From NCBI RefSeq assembly GCF_001514115.1, contig NZ_KQ948454.1, positions 419,425 to 483,424 on the forward strand: a stretch of 64,000 nucleotides of DNA, given 5' to 3'. This DNA comes from Streptomyces olivochromogenes (GTDB lineage Bacteria; Actinomycetota; Actinomycetes; Streptomycetales; Streptomycetaceae). This document shows positions 11,841-20,892 of the stretch, piece after piece. The stretch's first letter is position 1, and each line of letters starts with the position of its first letter. The notes under the pieces were generated by a model. The model saw only the letters and a program-made list of their open reading frames with translations, had not been told where the DNA came from and made no database searches. The translations under genes were made by a program, and so were the position numbers.

Positions 11841-12743
11841 CTACGCGGTGATGTCCTTCGCCGTGAACCGCGCCCAGGCCGCCGAGCCGAACACCGCCGC
11901 GTACAGGCCCTGGAGCCCGAGGTTGCGGACCAGGTCGTCCCAGTACACCGGGTCGCGCATGAGGTCGGCGAAGGACAGCCAGTAGTGGGAGAAGAAGTAC
12001 GGCTGGAGGGCGTGGAGCTGGGGGATCTGGTCGAGGATCTGGATGGTGATGAGGAGGCCGACCGTCGTCGCCATCGCCGCGATGCCGCTGTTGGTCAGCG
12101 TCGAGACGAACAGGCCGAGGGCCGCGACGCCGATCAGTGACGCGGCGACGACCAGCGCGATGAGGAACGCCCGTCCGAGCCCCTCGGTGAAGCTGATCCG
12201 GGTCCCGGAGATCGTCGTCAGCTCGCCCAGGGGGAAGAGCAACGCGCCGACCGTGAGCGCCGAGAGCGCCACCACCAGGGTCGCGACCAGGCAGAACGTC
12301 ATGGTCGTCGCGTACTTGGTGAGCAGCAGGCGGGTACGGCCCGCGGGCGCGACCAGCAGGTAGCGCAGCGTCCCCGCGTTCGCCTCGCCCGCGATCGCGT
12401 CGCCCGCGATGACGCCGATGGCCATCGGCAGGAAGAAGGGGAGGGTCGCGGCGAGCGCCGTGAACACCAGGAACAGGCCGTTGTTGGTGATCTGCGAGAT
12501 GAACGCCGGTCCTTCGCCGCCGCCACCGCCCGCCGTCGAGCCGTCACGTGTCTCGATCTTGATCGCGATGCCGATGAGGATCGGCACGGCCGCGAGCACG
12601 GCGAGCAGCGCGATGGTCCGCCAGCGCCGGAAGGTGGTGAGGAGCTCGCTGCGGAAGAGTCCGAAGGTCCACAGGGGGCTCGGTTTCCGTATCGCCGTGT
12701 CCTCGACGCGTACCGCCTCGGCCCCGGCCTCAGCCCGCGACAT
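11841..12743 (-). CDS. ABC-2 type transporter permease
   Basis: Membrane subunit of an export-type ABC transporter, 300 residues with about six hydrophobic segments: LLAVLAAVPILIGIAIKI near the N terminus, then FLPMAIGVIAGDAIAGEANA, which resembles the ABC-2 core motif, and a run of Ala/Leu/Val helices. It begins inside the end of the ATPase gene (14-base overlap), so the two are translationally coupled. The substrate is unknown. Confidence 0.88.
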   Translation of the reverse strand: MSRAEAGAEAVRVEDTAIRKPSPLWTFGLFRSELLTTFRRWRTIALLAVLAAVPILIGIAIKIETRDGSTAGGGGGEGPAFISQITNNGLFLVFTALAATLPFFLPMAIGVIAGDAIAGEANAGTLRYLLVAPAGRTRLLLTKYATTMTFCLVATLVVALSALTVGALLFPLGELTTISGTRISFTEGLGRAFLIALVVAASLIGVAALGLFVSTLTNSGIAAMATTVGLLITIQILDQIPQLHALQPYFFSHYWLSFADLMRDPVYWDDLVRNLGLQGLYAAVFGSAAWARFTAKDITA

Positions 12744-13725
12744 CGAACCCCTCCCCCGTCAGCGCCACGAACGCGTCCTCCAGTGAGGCCCGTTCGACGC
12801 CGAAGCCGCGGACGCGGACGCCCGCCGTGACCAACGCGGCGTTCAGTTCGGCGAGTTCGCGGTCCGGAGGTTCGGCACTCACGCCTGTCTCCGTCACGAC
12901 GAGATCCGCGACTCCCTGTTCCTTCAGTACGCGCGCCGCGTCCCCGGGGTCCGGGGTGGTCACGACCAGCCGCCCCCGCGCCCCCGCCGCGAGCTCCGCC
13001 ACCGGGCCCTGGGTGATCAGCCGGCCCTGTGCCATCACGGCGGCGTGCGTGCACACCTGCTCGATCTCGTCGAGCAGGTGTGAGGAGAGGAAGACGGTCG
13101 TGCCGTCCGAGGCCAGCTCCCGCACGAGGGAACGGATCTCGCGCATGCCCTGCGGGTCGAGGCCGTTGGTCGGCTCGTCCAGGACGAGCAGGCGGCGGGG
13201 CTGGAGCAGCGCGGCCGCGAGCCCGAGCCGCTGCTTCATGCCGAGCGAGTACGCCTTCGCCTTCTTGCCCGCGGCCGCGGTGAGTCCGACCCGGTCGAGG
13301 GCGGCCGCGACGCGGGTACGCCGGGTGCGCGGGTCGGCGGTCGGGTCGGCGGCGTCGTACCGGAGGAGGTTGTCGCGGCCGGAGAGGAAGCCGTACAGCG
13401 CGGGGCCCTCGATGAGGGCGCCCACGTGCGGGAGCACGGCGCGGGTGGCGCGGGGCATGGGCTGCCCCAGCACACGCGCCGTGCCCGAGGTCGGCTCGAT
13501 CAGGCCCATCAGCATGCGGATGGTGGTGGTCTTGCCCGAGCCGTTGGGTCCGAGGAAGCCGAAGACGCTGCCCGCCGGAACGGTCAGATCGAGGCCGTCC
13601 ACGGCGAGCTGTCCGCCGCGGAAGCGCTTGGTGAGCGCCCGGGTGGCGATCACCGTGCCCTCGGCGGACGCGCTGGCGGTGCCCGCCACAGACGGGTCCG
13701 TACCCTCGGCGGACCGCTCCTCCAT
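12730..13725 (-). CDS. ABC transporter ATP-binding protein
   Basis: Drives the adjacent ABC-2 permease. Walker A is GPNGSGKTTT, signature YSLGMKQRL, Walker B LLVLDEPTNGLD and switch His in LSSHLLDEI. Residues beyond about 230 form a C-terminal domain common in drug/antibiotic-type exporters of this family (331 residues in total). ATG with GAGGGAG upstream. It lies 77 bases downstream of the LolA-like gene and is probably co-transcribed with it. Confidence 0.92.
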   Translation of the reverse strand: MEERSAEGTDPSVAGTASASAEGTVIATRALTKRFRGGQLAVDGLDLTVPAGSVFGFLGPNGSGKTTTIRMLMGLIEPTSGTARVLGQPMPRATRAVLPHVGALIEGPALYGFLSGRDNLLRYDAADPTADPRTRRTRVAAALDRVGLTAAAGKKAKAYSLGMKQRLGLAAALLQPRRLLVLDEPTNGLDPQGMREIRSLVRELASDGTTVFLSSHLLDEIEQVCTHAAVMAQGRLITQGPVAELAAGARGRLVVTTPDPGDAARVLKEQGVADLVVTETGVSAEPPDRELAELNAALVTAGVRVRGFGVERASLEDAFVALTGEGFDVAG

Positions 13726-13756
13726 GGGCTCCCTCGTTTCGGCTTCGTCCCTACGT

Positions 13757-13797
13757 CGGTTCCGTACCTCAGTTCCGTACGTCAGTTCCGTACGTAC
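13757..13797. repeat. 13-bp tandem repeat
   Basis: Three TTCCGTAC cores with a 13-base period, ending in a GTACGTAC palindrome, fill the gap between the LolA-like stop codon and the ABC ATPase start. It may be a regulatory or attenuator element. Confidence 0.65.
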
Positions 13798-13802
13798 GGT
13801 AC

Positions 13803-15035
13803 TCAGTGGGCCTCGTTGGCCGCCTTCACCAGCGCGTCCTTGGTGACCGCACCGGCGTACACCTTGCCGTCGTCCGTGATCAGCGCGTTGACCAGGCGGG
13901 TCGAGAAGACCGTGCCCGAGCCGAACTTGCCCTTGACGTGGTCGCCGAGGGAGTTCAGGAACCCGGAGACGTCGCCGCCCTGGGACGACGAACCGGAGGG
14001 TATGCCCTGGCCGCCCGTGTCGAACTCCGCGATGGTGCTCCAGCCCTCGCCGATGGTCTTCAGACCGTCGAGCCCCTTGCCGAGGTCATCGCGGCTCGGA
14101 GCGGACTCCGGGGCCTTGGTGCCCTTGGTGTCCTCGCCGTCCTTGCCCTCGGTGACCTTCGCACCCTTCGGCGGGGTGAAGTCGAAGGTCGAGGCGGCCG
14201 GCTTGGCGAAGGCGACCTGGGTGAACCCGGCGTCCACGACGGCCGCGCCGCCGCTCTTCGGGACCAGCGTGAACTTCAGCGGCACCCCGGTCTTCGCGTC
14301 CACCGCGACAGTGATCGCGCCGACCGTGGAACCGGACTGCTTCGGCTTGATCAGCAGCTTGTAGGCGTCACGGCCCGCGACCTGCGCCGTGCCGTCGACC
14401 GTCACGGAAGTCGTGTCGTCGACCGACTTCAGGGCCTCGTCGGCGAGCTCCTTGGGCGTCGTCGGGACGTCCTTCGGGGCCTTCTCCCGGCCCTTTTCGG
14501 CTGCGGGGGCCGTCGAGTGGTACACCTCGTTCGACTTGCTGTCGTACGCCCACACGTCGTTGCCGTTGTGGATGATGCTGTACTCGGCGGCGTTCTCCAG
14601 GACGGAGACCTTGGCCTTGTCCGGGCCGTCGGCCGCGACGCGCACCGTGTGCGTGCCGGAGGCCAGCTCCATGAGCTTGGACTGCGGGTCGGCGGAGGAA
14701 CCGTCGGACCCGTTGGCAGCGCCGGACAGCATGCCGCTCTCCAGGCCGCCCAGGCTGGGCAGTCCAAGATCGGTGCTGACCTTGACTGTGCCGGACAGCT
14801 GCTGGACGTCCGACTTGGCGATCTTCTCGATGAGCTGCTCTGCGGTGATCTTCGGCAGGCTGGGGTCGCCGGAGTCGGCGAGCGCCGGGACGAGCCCGAT
14901 GGTCGCGGCCGCCACCCCCACCACTGCGACCGGAACGACGTAACGAGCCGCCTTGCGCCGGCCGGTGCGGACGTCGTCGGCCTCGTCGGGCAGACCTTCC
15001 GCCCCGGCGGTCCTGTCGGATTCGTACGGTGCCAT
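13803..15035 (-). CDS. LolA/RseB-like lipid-binding-fold membrane protein
   Basis: A 410-residue protein with a 30-residue cytoplasmic N terminus, one transmembrane or signal-anchor segment (YVVPVAVVGVAAATIGLVPAL, about 32-52) and an extracellular domain of the LolA/MucB-RseB type (TAEQLIEKIAKSDVQQLSGTV; VSVLENAAEYSIIHNGNDVWAY; AGRDAYKLLIKPK). In Gram-negatives such folds carry lipoproteins or sense envelope stress; in this monoderm lineage the role is not settled. It heads a probable operon with the ABC-2 exporter. An acidic Gly/Lys-rich insert lies in the distal third. Confidence 0.82.
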   Translation of the reverse strand: MAPYESDRTAGAEGLPDEADDVRTGRRKAARYVVPVAVVGVAAATIGLVPALADSGDPSLPKITAEQLIEKIAKSDVQQLSGTVKVSTDLGLPSLGGLESGMLSGAANGSDGSSADPQSKLMELASGTHTVRVAADGPDKAKVSVLENAAEYSIIHNGNDVWAYDSKSNEVYHSTAPAAEKGREKAPKDVPTTPKELADEALKSVDDTTSVTVDGTAQVAGRDAYKLLIKPKQSGSTVGAITVAVDAKTGVPLKFTLVPKSGGAAVVDAGFTQVAFAKPAASTFDFTPPKGAKVTEGKDGEDTKGTKAPESAPSRDDLGKGLDGLKTIGEGWSTIAEFDTGGQGIPSGSSSQGGDVSGFLNSLGDHVKGKFGSGTVFSTRLVNALITDDGKVYAGAVTKDALVKAANEAH

Positions 15036-15210
15036 GTGTGCCTTACCTCCGTCGTCGGCGGCGGCCTACCGTCCTCACTTCTCCACCCCTATAGCCGCCA
15101 TTCTCACCCGAACCGGTGAGGAGTGGTGTTCTCAATCTGACCAAATCGGCCGACGAGAAGCGTCAGACCCCGGACTCAACTCCACGTAGTCCTGCGGTAT
15201 GACATGAGAA

Positions 15211-15254
15211 GGCGGTGGCTCCCCCGACCCGTAGGGGTTGGGGAAACCACCGCC
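15211..15254 (-). terminator. Hairpin terminator after CHRD gene
   Basis: GGCGGTGG pairs with CCACCGCC, and an inner CCCC/GGGG pairing extends the stem. It lies 27 bases past the stop codon of the minus-strand CHRD gene. Confidence 0.7.
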
Positions 15255-15280
15255 TGGGCCTCACTGAGCCCCGGTACCCG

Positions 15281-16309
15281 TCAGCGCTGCACGAACACGT
15301 AGTCCGCCTGGTAGGGCACGCCCACGATCGCGCCCGGCGAGCAGGAGCCGGCCGGGGCGACGCCGCCCACGGTGTTGAGCCGCAGGATCTCCTGCGTGTC
15401 GGCCAGCAGACCGCGGTGCTTGCCGGACTGTGTGGCCTTGAGGTCCAGCTCGGCGATGTTCTTGTCGCCGTTCGGAGTCTTGGAGATCACCGCTCCGGTG
15501 ACCGCACTGCGGTCGGGCGCGACCCACTGCGGCGTACCGGAGTTGGGCTTCACGAACGTATGCACGATATTGCCACCAAGCAGCGCCGCGACGTCACGCT
15601 GAGCGAAGGCGTAGCCACCGCCCTCGGCGGGCTTGCACTCGTAGATCTGCTTGCCCTTGACCACGGACGCCTGGAAGTTGCCGAGGGCGTCACGGAAGTC
15701 GAAGGAGCCGGTGACCTTGTGGAGCTGGCCGCGGACGGCTCCACCCGGGAACTCGGCGGTGTGCAGATTGGCGTAGAACGCTCCCGGGTCGTTCTTCAGC
15801 CGCTGCAGCAGGGCGGCGTCCTTCACCTTCACGGTGCCGACCACGTGGTGACCCTTGATCCTGCCGAGCAGCTCGGTGAAGTCGATCTTGATGCCGCCGT
15901 TGGTGCCCTTGGCGCCCTGGTGGATGTGGAGCATGGTCGGCCTGCCGGTGCCGCGCCAGGTCACGGCGACGGACACCTTGTCCCCCTTGACCTTGATGAA
16001 CTCCAGCGCCGCACCGTCCTTGTCGCCGACGGCGGGGCCGCCCTGGACGGGCACCTCGTTGGCGCCACGGAGGCTGGTGGCGAGGATGGCGCCGCTGCCG
16101 CCGACGACTCCGCTCTGCGCGACGATGGTCTGGTCGCCGTGCGTCGAGTGGCTCATGCCGCCGTGGTCACTGTGGTGGCCGCCGCCTGCGGCGACCGCCG
16201 GGATGACGGCGGCTGCGACACCGGCCGCGGCTGCCACCGCGACACCGGCCATGACCAGGCCCTTGCGGCGCGCGTCCGACATGGTCTTGAACGTGACGTT
16301 CGATTCCAT
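15281..16309 (-). CDS. Secreted CHRD domain protein with DUF3455-like C terminus
   Basis: Exported protein of 342 residues. A twin-Arg-free signal peptide (RRKGLVMAGVAVAAAAGVAAAV) is followed by a His-rich stretch (GGHHSDHGGMSHSTHGDQ) that could bind metal. The CHRD domain (about 70-195) shows ANEVPVQGGPAVGDKDG, MLHIHQGAKGTNG and FYANLHTAEFPGGAVRGQL. The C-terminal half has IYECKPAEGGGYAFAQRD and PAGSCSPGAIVGVPYQADY, which I associate with DUF3455. Function unknown. A Crp/Rex-like palindrome lies about 100 bases upstream and a strong hairpin follows the gene. Confidence 0.85.
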   Translation of the reverse strand: MESNVTFKTMSDARRKGLVMAGVAVAAAAGVAAAVIPAVAAGGGHHSDHGGMSHSTHGDQTIVAQSGVVGGSGAILATSLRGANEVPVQGGPAVGDKDGAALEFIKVKGDKVSVAVTWRGTGRPTMLHIHQGAKGTNGGIKIDFTELLGRIKGHHVVGTVKVKDAALLQRLKNDPGAFYANLHTAEFPGGAVRGQLHKVTGSFDFRDALGNFQASVVKGKQIYECKPAEGGGYAFAQRDVAALLGGNIVHTFVKPNSGTPQWVAPDRSAVTGAVISKTPNGDKNIAELDLKATQSGKHRGLLADTQEILRLNTVGGVAPAGSCSPGAIVGVPYQADYVFVQR

Positions 16310-16404
16310 GATTCTTTTTTCTCCCCGTAATGCAGCCGACGCCCCCTGCGTCAGCTTCTGCCCGGGAGTACGGACCGATTCCTATCCTGGACTCAATCCA
16401 ACAA

Positions 16405-16420
16405 TGTGACGTGCGTCACG
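16405..16420. promoter_or_regulatory. Crp/Rex-type palindrome upstream of CHRD gene
   Basis: TGTGA, six bases, TCACG: the half-site spacing of the Crp/FNR family (GTGA-N6-TCAC). It lies 96-111 bases before the CHRD start codon on the minus strand. Binding is untested. Confidence 0.5.
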
Positions 16421-16441
16421 ACGGGGAGCGCCTACGTCGGG

Positions 16442-16557
16442 ACCCGGGGAGGGCGCACGCCGACACCTGAGGAGGGCCGCACGCCGACACCTGAGGAGGG
16501 CGTACGTAGGCACCCGAGGAGGGCGTACGTCAGCACCCGAGGAGGGCGTACGCCGGT
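16442..16557. repeat. Tandem repeat, five copies of 23-24 bp
   Basis: Units of the form ACCCGAGGAGGGCGTACGT follow each other five times with small changes, between the CHRD promoter region and the 3' end of the polyprenyl synthase gene. No unique spacers exist, so this is not a CRISPR. Confidence 0.85.
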
Positions 16558-16573
16558 GGCTCGCTCCGGGCGC

Positions 16574-17584
16574 CTATCCGGCCCGGTGCACGACCGCGTC
16601 CACCAGCTCCATGAGCGCCGCCTTCGCATCGCACTCGCGGAGCGGGACGAGCGCGGCGCGGGCCTCCTCCGCGTACCGCACGGTGTCACGGCGGGCCTGC
16701 TCCAGCGCCGGATGCGCCCGCAGCAGAGCCAGCGCCTCCGCGTGCCGGTCGTCGTCCGTGAGGTCGGAGTCGAGCAGCTCGCACAGCGCGATGTCCTCGG
16801 CGAGACCGAGCCGCTCCGCCCGCTCACGCAGTCGCAGCACCGGCAGCGTGGCGATGCCCTCGCGCAGGTCCGTACCCGGCGTCTTCCCGGACTCGTGCGA
16901 GTCGGAGGCGATGTCCAGCACATCGTCCGCGAGCTGGAAGGCGACACCCAGCCGCTCCCCGTACTGCGTCAGCACGTCCACGACCGTCTCGTCGGCGCCC
17001 GACATCATCGCGCCGAACCGGCACGCCACGGCGACCAGCGAGCCGGTCTTGCCGCCGAGCACGTCGAGGTAGTGGTCGACCGGGTCGCGTCCGTCGCGCG
17101 GCCCCGCCGTCTCCAGGATCTGTCCGGTGACGAGCCGCTCGAACGCCTCGGCCTGGATACGGACGGCCTCGGGCCCGAGGTCGGCCAGGGTGTGGGACGC
17201 GCGCGCGAAGAGGAAGTCGCCGGTGAGAACGGCGACCGAGTTGCCCCAGCGGGTGTTCGCGCTGGGCACGCCGCGCCGCGCGTCGGCCTCGTCCATCACG
17301 TCGTCGTGGTACAGGGTGGCGAGATGGGTCAGTTCGACGACCACGGCCGAGGGCACGACACCCGGCGCGTAGGGGTCACCGAACTGCGCGGCGAGCATCA
17401 CGAGCAGCGGACGGAACCGCTTTCCGCCGGCGCGCAGCAGGTGCTGCGCGGCCTCTGTGATGAAGGGGACCTCGCTCTTGGTGACTTCGAGCAAGCCCTC
17501 CTCCACAGCCGTCAATCCGGCCTGGACATCGGCTTCGAGAGCCTGGTCCCGCACGCTCAGCCCGAACGGCCCGACGACGGTCAC
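16574..17584 (-). CDS. Long-chain polyprenyl diphosphate synthase
   Basis: Trans-prenyltransferase that extends farnesyl/geranyl diphosphate with isopentenyl diphosphate; in this lineage it probably makes the menaquinone side chain. The 336-residue protein has GGKRFRP, the first Asp-rich motif DDVMD (in LYHDDVMDEAD), a GQ motif at VTGQILE, GGKTGSL and the second Asp-rich motif in QLADDVLDIA. The residues before the first DDxxD are not bulky as in short-chain enzymes, consistent with a long product. Other menaquinone genes lie in the window. Exact chain length cannot be read. Confidence 0.92.
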   Translation of the reverse strand: MTVVGPFGLSVRDQALEADVQAGLTAVEEGLLEVTKSEVPFITEAAQHLLRAGGKRFRPLLVMLAAQFGDPYAPGVVPSAVVVELTHLATLYHDDVMDEADARRGVPSANTRWGNSVAVLTGDFLFARASHTLADLGPEAVRIQAEAFERLVTGQILETAGPRDGRDPVDHYLDVLGGKTGSLVAVACRFGAMMSGADETVVDVLTQYGERLGVAFQLADDVLDIASDSHESGKTPGTDLREGIATLPVLRLRERAERLGLAEDIALCELLDSDLTDDDRHAEALALLRAHPALEQARRDTVRYAEEARAALVPLRECDAKAALMELVDAVVHRAG

Positions 17585-17875
17585 GAGAGGTTCTCCTGTC
17601 TGCTGACGATCACATGGCGAACTCGGTCGATCATTCGGTCGATGACACGGTTTGTCGATGTGTCGCTGCCATCACTCAAGTCAGCGTATCCGGTCACGTT
17701 TCGATCACCACGAGCGCCCACCGTCCCCACTGCCGACTTCCTCCCGACTTCCCTCTCCCCCGCCATCCGATGTCCCCCGAGCGGCAGACAGTCCCACACC
17801 CGGGCGGTACTGGATCACGGACGGTATGTTCTTGATCGCTCGATATGACCTGATATAAGACGTATTGACTGCTCA

Positions 17876-20144
17876 GACGGGGATCTGTGGGTCCCTCTCC
17901 CGGACGGCACCCGCCTGCACGCGCGTGTGTGGCGCGCGCTGGCCTACGCGCCCGTCCCCGCGCTCCTCGAATATCTCCCGGACCGGCTCACCGACAGGAC
18001 CGCGCCACGCGACTGGCAGCGCCACCCCTGGTACGCGGGTCACGGCTACGCCTCCGTCCGGGTGGATGCCCGCGGTCACGGCGACTCGGAGGGCGTGCCG
18101 GCGGACCCGTACGGGGAGAGTGAGCGGGCCGACGGGGTGGAAGTGATCCACTGGCTGGCGGACCGGCCCTGGTGCAGCGGCGCGGTGGGCATGTTCGGCA
18201 TCTCCCGGGGCGGCTTCACCTCCCTTCGGATCGCGGCCCTCGCGCCCGAACCGCTCAAGGCGATCGTCGCGGTCTGTTCGACCGACGATCCCTGTGACAA
18301 CGACGGGCACCGCACGGGAGGTTCCGTCCTCGCCGTCGAGACGCACGCCCGGGCGGCCACGGCGCTCGCCGACGTCGCCCGTCCCGCCGGATCCGGCGCA
18401 CGTGGCCAGGTGATGTGGTGCGACATGTGGGTGAAGCGCCTGCTGGAGACGGTGGAGCCGTTCATCCATACGTGGCTGTCCCACCCGACACGGGACGAGT
18501 ACCGGCAACACGCCGGTGTGCGCGAGGACGGGGGATGAGGACGGGGGATACGGAGGGATCCGGGCCGCCGCGCTTGCGGTGGGCGGTGGCACGACCCGTA
18601 CCGCGACACGGTGCTGCGTCTGGTCGAGAGCCTTCCCGCCGACCGCGTGCGCGGCCTGATCGGCCCCTGGTGCCACCAGTACCCGGACCGGGGCCTGCCA
18701 CCGGGCCCGGCGATCGGCTTCCTCCAGGAGACGCCGAGGTGGTGGGACCGCTGGCTCAGGCCGACCGTTACGAGCGTCGCCGAGTCCGAGTCCGAGTCCA
18801 GCCCCGGCCCTGATCCCGATCCCGAGCCCGACGCGATCGGCCATCCCGACCTCGGTGTGCTCAATCCCGACCTCGGCGTGATCAACAATCCCGGCCCCGA
18901 CGCGACGACCGATCCTGACCCCGGCGTGAACGGCGATCCAGGGCCCGGCGTGAACGGCCATCCGGACCCCGGTATGAACGACGATCCGGACCCCGGTGTG
19001 AACAACGATCCGGACCCCGGCGTGCGCAACCGTGACGTCATGGCGCAGCCCCTCCTGCGCTCCTACGTCATGGCCCCCCGGCGACGACGTACCCGTCCCT
19101 CCCCGGCCGCTGGGCGGGCGACACCGCCTGGCCCTCCCCCTCCGTGACCCCGATCGCGTACGCGACGCGGGGCGCACCGGTGCTGGTGTGCTCCCCTCAG
19201 CACACGGGCGTGGACGCGGGCCGTTTCCGACCCGTCGGGAACGACGCGGACCTGCCGTCGAACCAGCGGGAGGAGGTCGCGAGGTCGGCCTGCTTCGAGT
19301 TCGACGTCCCGGGGGAGACCTGGATCCTGGGGTGCCCCGGGGTCCTCCTGCGTCTGACGTCCCACTCCCCCTGGGGCCAGGTGATCGCCCGGGTGTGCGA
19401 CGTCGCTGCCGACGGTTCCTCGACGCTGGTGACCCGGGGTGCTCTGAACCTGTCAGCGCGCTACGGCCCCGACCGGGCGGTCTCCTGGAAACCGGGCTCT
19501 ACGGAGGACGTGGTTTTCGACATGACCGCCCTCGGCTACGCATTCCCCTCCGGCCACCGCATCCGGCTCTCCCTGTCCTGCGCCTACTGGTCGTGGATCT
19601 GGCCCCAGCCGGGCTCGGCGGCGGGGTTCGTCCTGGACCCGGCGGGCAGTTCGCTCGAACTTCCGGTGCGAGCAAGGGAGTCGGACCCGAGGATCACCTT
19701 CGAGGAGCCGGAGCGGTCCGAACCCCTGGGAGTGACGTCCCCGGCCACCCTGGACGAGCCCCGCCCCGAACGCCTGGTCGTCCGAGACGTGGCGAGGGGC
19801 GAGTGGCGCCTGGAGGCCGACCCTCACCAGGACGCCACCCGTGTTTACCCGGACGGCCTCGAATGCACGGAGGACGCCCCGGACACGTACACCATCGACG
19901 AATCGGACCCGCTTTCCGCCCGTACCCGCTCGACGAGGTCGATCCGTCCGCACCGCCCGGAGCCGCCCTGGGACGCCCGGGACGAGACACGCTCCGAACT
20001 CGGCTGCGACGCCCGGGAGTTCATCACCGCGAACGAGCTGATCTGCAAGGACGGCAACGAGGTGGTCTTCCATCGGACGCGGGAGAGAAGAATCCCCCGG
20101 ACGGCGGACTGGAGTCCCGGCGGCGGCATGGGCAACCCTGAGGA
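17876..20144 (+). pseudogene. Decayed CocE/NonD-family hydrolase (peptidase S15-like)
   Basis: Remains of an alpha/beta hydrolase of the CocE/NonD acyl-peptidase/esterase family. Homology is continuous but spread over frames: ALLEYLPDRLTDRTAPRDWQ, the nucleophile Ser in GMFGISRGGF, and FIHTWLSHPTRDEYRQH (frame A); LRLVESLPADRVRGLIGPW (frame A again); and the C-terminal jelly-roll domain from about 19144 (SPQHTGVDAGRF; GQVIARVCDVAADGSSTLVTRG). Lesions seen: no N-terminal start region; a 13-bp tandem duplication (18524-18549) creating a stop; a one-base deletion near 18585-18588 that restores the frame; an expanded 24-bp repeat (18835-19024); and a one-base loss in a C run (19074-19079). The family Trp in GLIGPW is followed by Cys instead of the usual Gly or Ser. 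Not functional. Confidence 0.88.
18835..19024 (+). repeat. 24-bp tandem repeat inside the pseudogene
   Basis: About eight units coding for variants of the octapeptide NGDPDPGV replace the short linker that normally joins the hydrolase core to its C-terminal domain. The 3' units are nearly identical, suggesting recent expansion. Confidence 0.8.
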
Positions 20145-20146
20145 GC

Positions 20147-20470
20147 ATGGCGCGGACCGGTGAGTTCCTGATGGCCCTGGACGAGGGGATGCTCGCGTAC
20201 TTCCGCGAGATGGCCGACGAGATGGTCGCGCGTTTCGGGATCCCCCGGGCCGAGGCGGTGGCGAGGATCAACAGGGCTTACGCGGGGCAGGAGTTCGAGC
20301 CTTACCCAGACCTTATGTGCCACGAACTCCCCGAATACTGGGCCTACGGCCTCTACTTCAAGCCCAACGCCGGCCGGCTCCCCGACGACGACCCCGACAC
20401 GGACCTGTCCGCGTGGGAGGTCCGCCCGGCTCCGCCCGCGGGCTCACCGGCCTGGACACTCGAAGCATGA
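20147..20470 (+). CDS. Small conserved hypothetical protein
   Basis: A 107-residue soluble protein without a recognised domain. It is helical and acidic at first (MLAYFREMADEMVARFG; RAEAVARINRAYAGQEFEP), then has CHELPEYWAYGLYFKPNAG and a Pro-rich tail. The helix plus RINRAY segment is reminiscent of small Streptomyces proteins that sit next to immunity or toxin-like genes, but nothing supports such a role here. GAGGAG lies one base before ATG 20147; ATG 20171 is an alternative. It begins at the end of the hydrolase pseudogene. Confidence 0.65.
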   Translation: MARTGEFLMALDEGMLAYFREMADEMVARFGIPRAEAVARINRAYAGQEFEPYPDLMCHELPEYWAYGLYFKPNAGRLPDDDPDTDLSAWEVRPAPPAGSPAWTLEA

Positions 20471-20511
20471 TGTCCGATTTGCCGCCAGTGCCGCTTTATT
20501 TCTGCTTGGTC

Positions 20512-20529
20512 GCGTGAATTGGGTCACGC
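20512..20529. promoter_or_regulatory. Crp-type palindrome upstream of riboswitch
   Basis: GCGTGA, ATTGGG, TCACGC: perfect six-base arms with the GTGA-N6-TCAC spacing of Crp. It lies about 200 bases before the riboswitch, within a less GC-rich stretch (20471-20725) that probably holds the promoter of the LysM gene. Confidence 0.5.
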
Positions 20530-20725
20530 CCATGTCGGGTGGACTCTTTATCCCCTCTTGACGACTCCCCCTTTGCATAAGGCAAGTTGAGCGTCACGTT
20601 CCGGATTAATCGGGCATTTTCACCCTCGGATCTCCCAGGTGAAAGCGATCTACACCGGGAAATGAGGGCTTGTTCCGGACATGTGCTCTCGCATACGTTC
20701 ACGTCAATCCGGACGGACCGCCCAA

Positions 20726-20892
20726 TCCTGCCGCCGACCGGAATAACCCAGCCACCCACACACACGCACGGCAGGAGCGGGGGACCCAGGTAAGCCGCCG
20801 AACCGGACACCGGAACGGCTAGGGGTGAAGTCGCACACACCGTGCGGCCGGGCAGCTCCCGCCCGAACCCGACAGCTCACTTCGCAGGCGCC
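20726..20892 (+). promoter_or_regulatory. ydaO-type cyclic di-AMP riboswitch
   Basis: The leader of the LysM/transglycosylase gene carries the hallmark blocks of the ydaO/yuaA aptamer in order: GAGCGGGGGACCCAGGTAAG at about 20775, GGGGTGAAGTCGC at about 20822, CTCCCGCCCGAACCCGACAG at about 20856, then CTCAC and a closing GCAGGCG complementary to an early CGCC. In Streptomyces this RNA precedes cell-wall hydrolase genes such as rpfA and senses c-di-AMP, normally shutting expression off. The 3' end sits only about ten bases before the ribosome binding site. Boundaries are approximate. Confidence 0.85.

Noticed and set aside
16442..16557. Possible CRISPR array
   Set aside because: Units are contiguous and similar along their whole length; no unique spacers and no cas genes.
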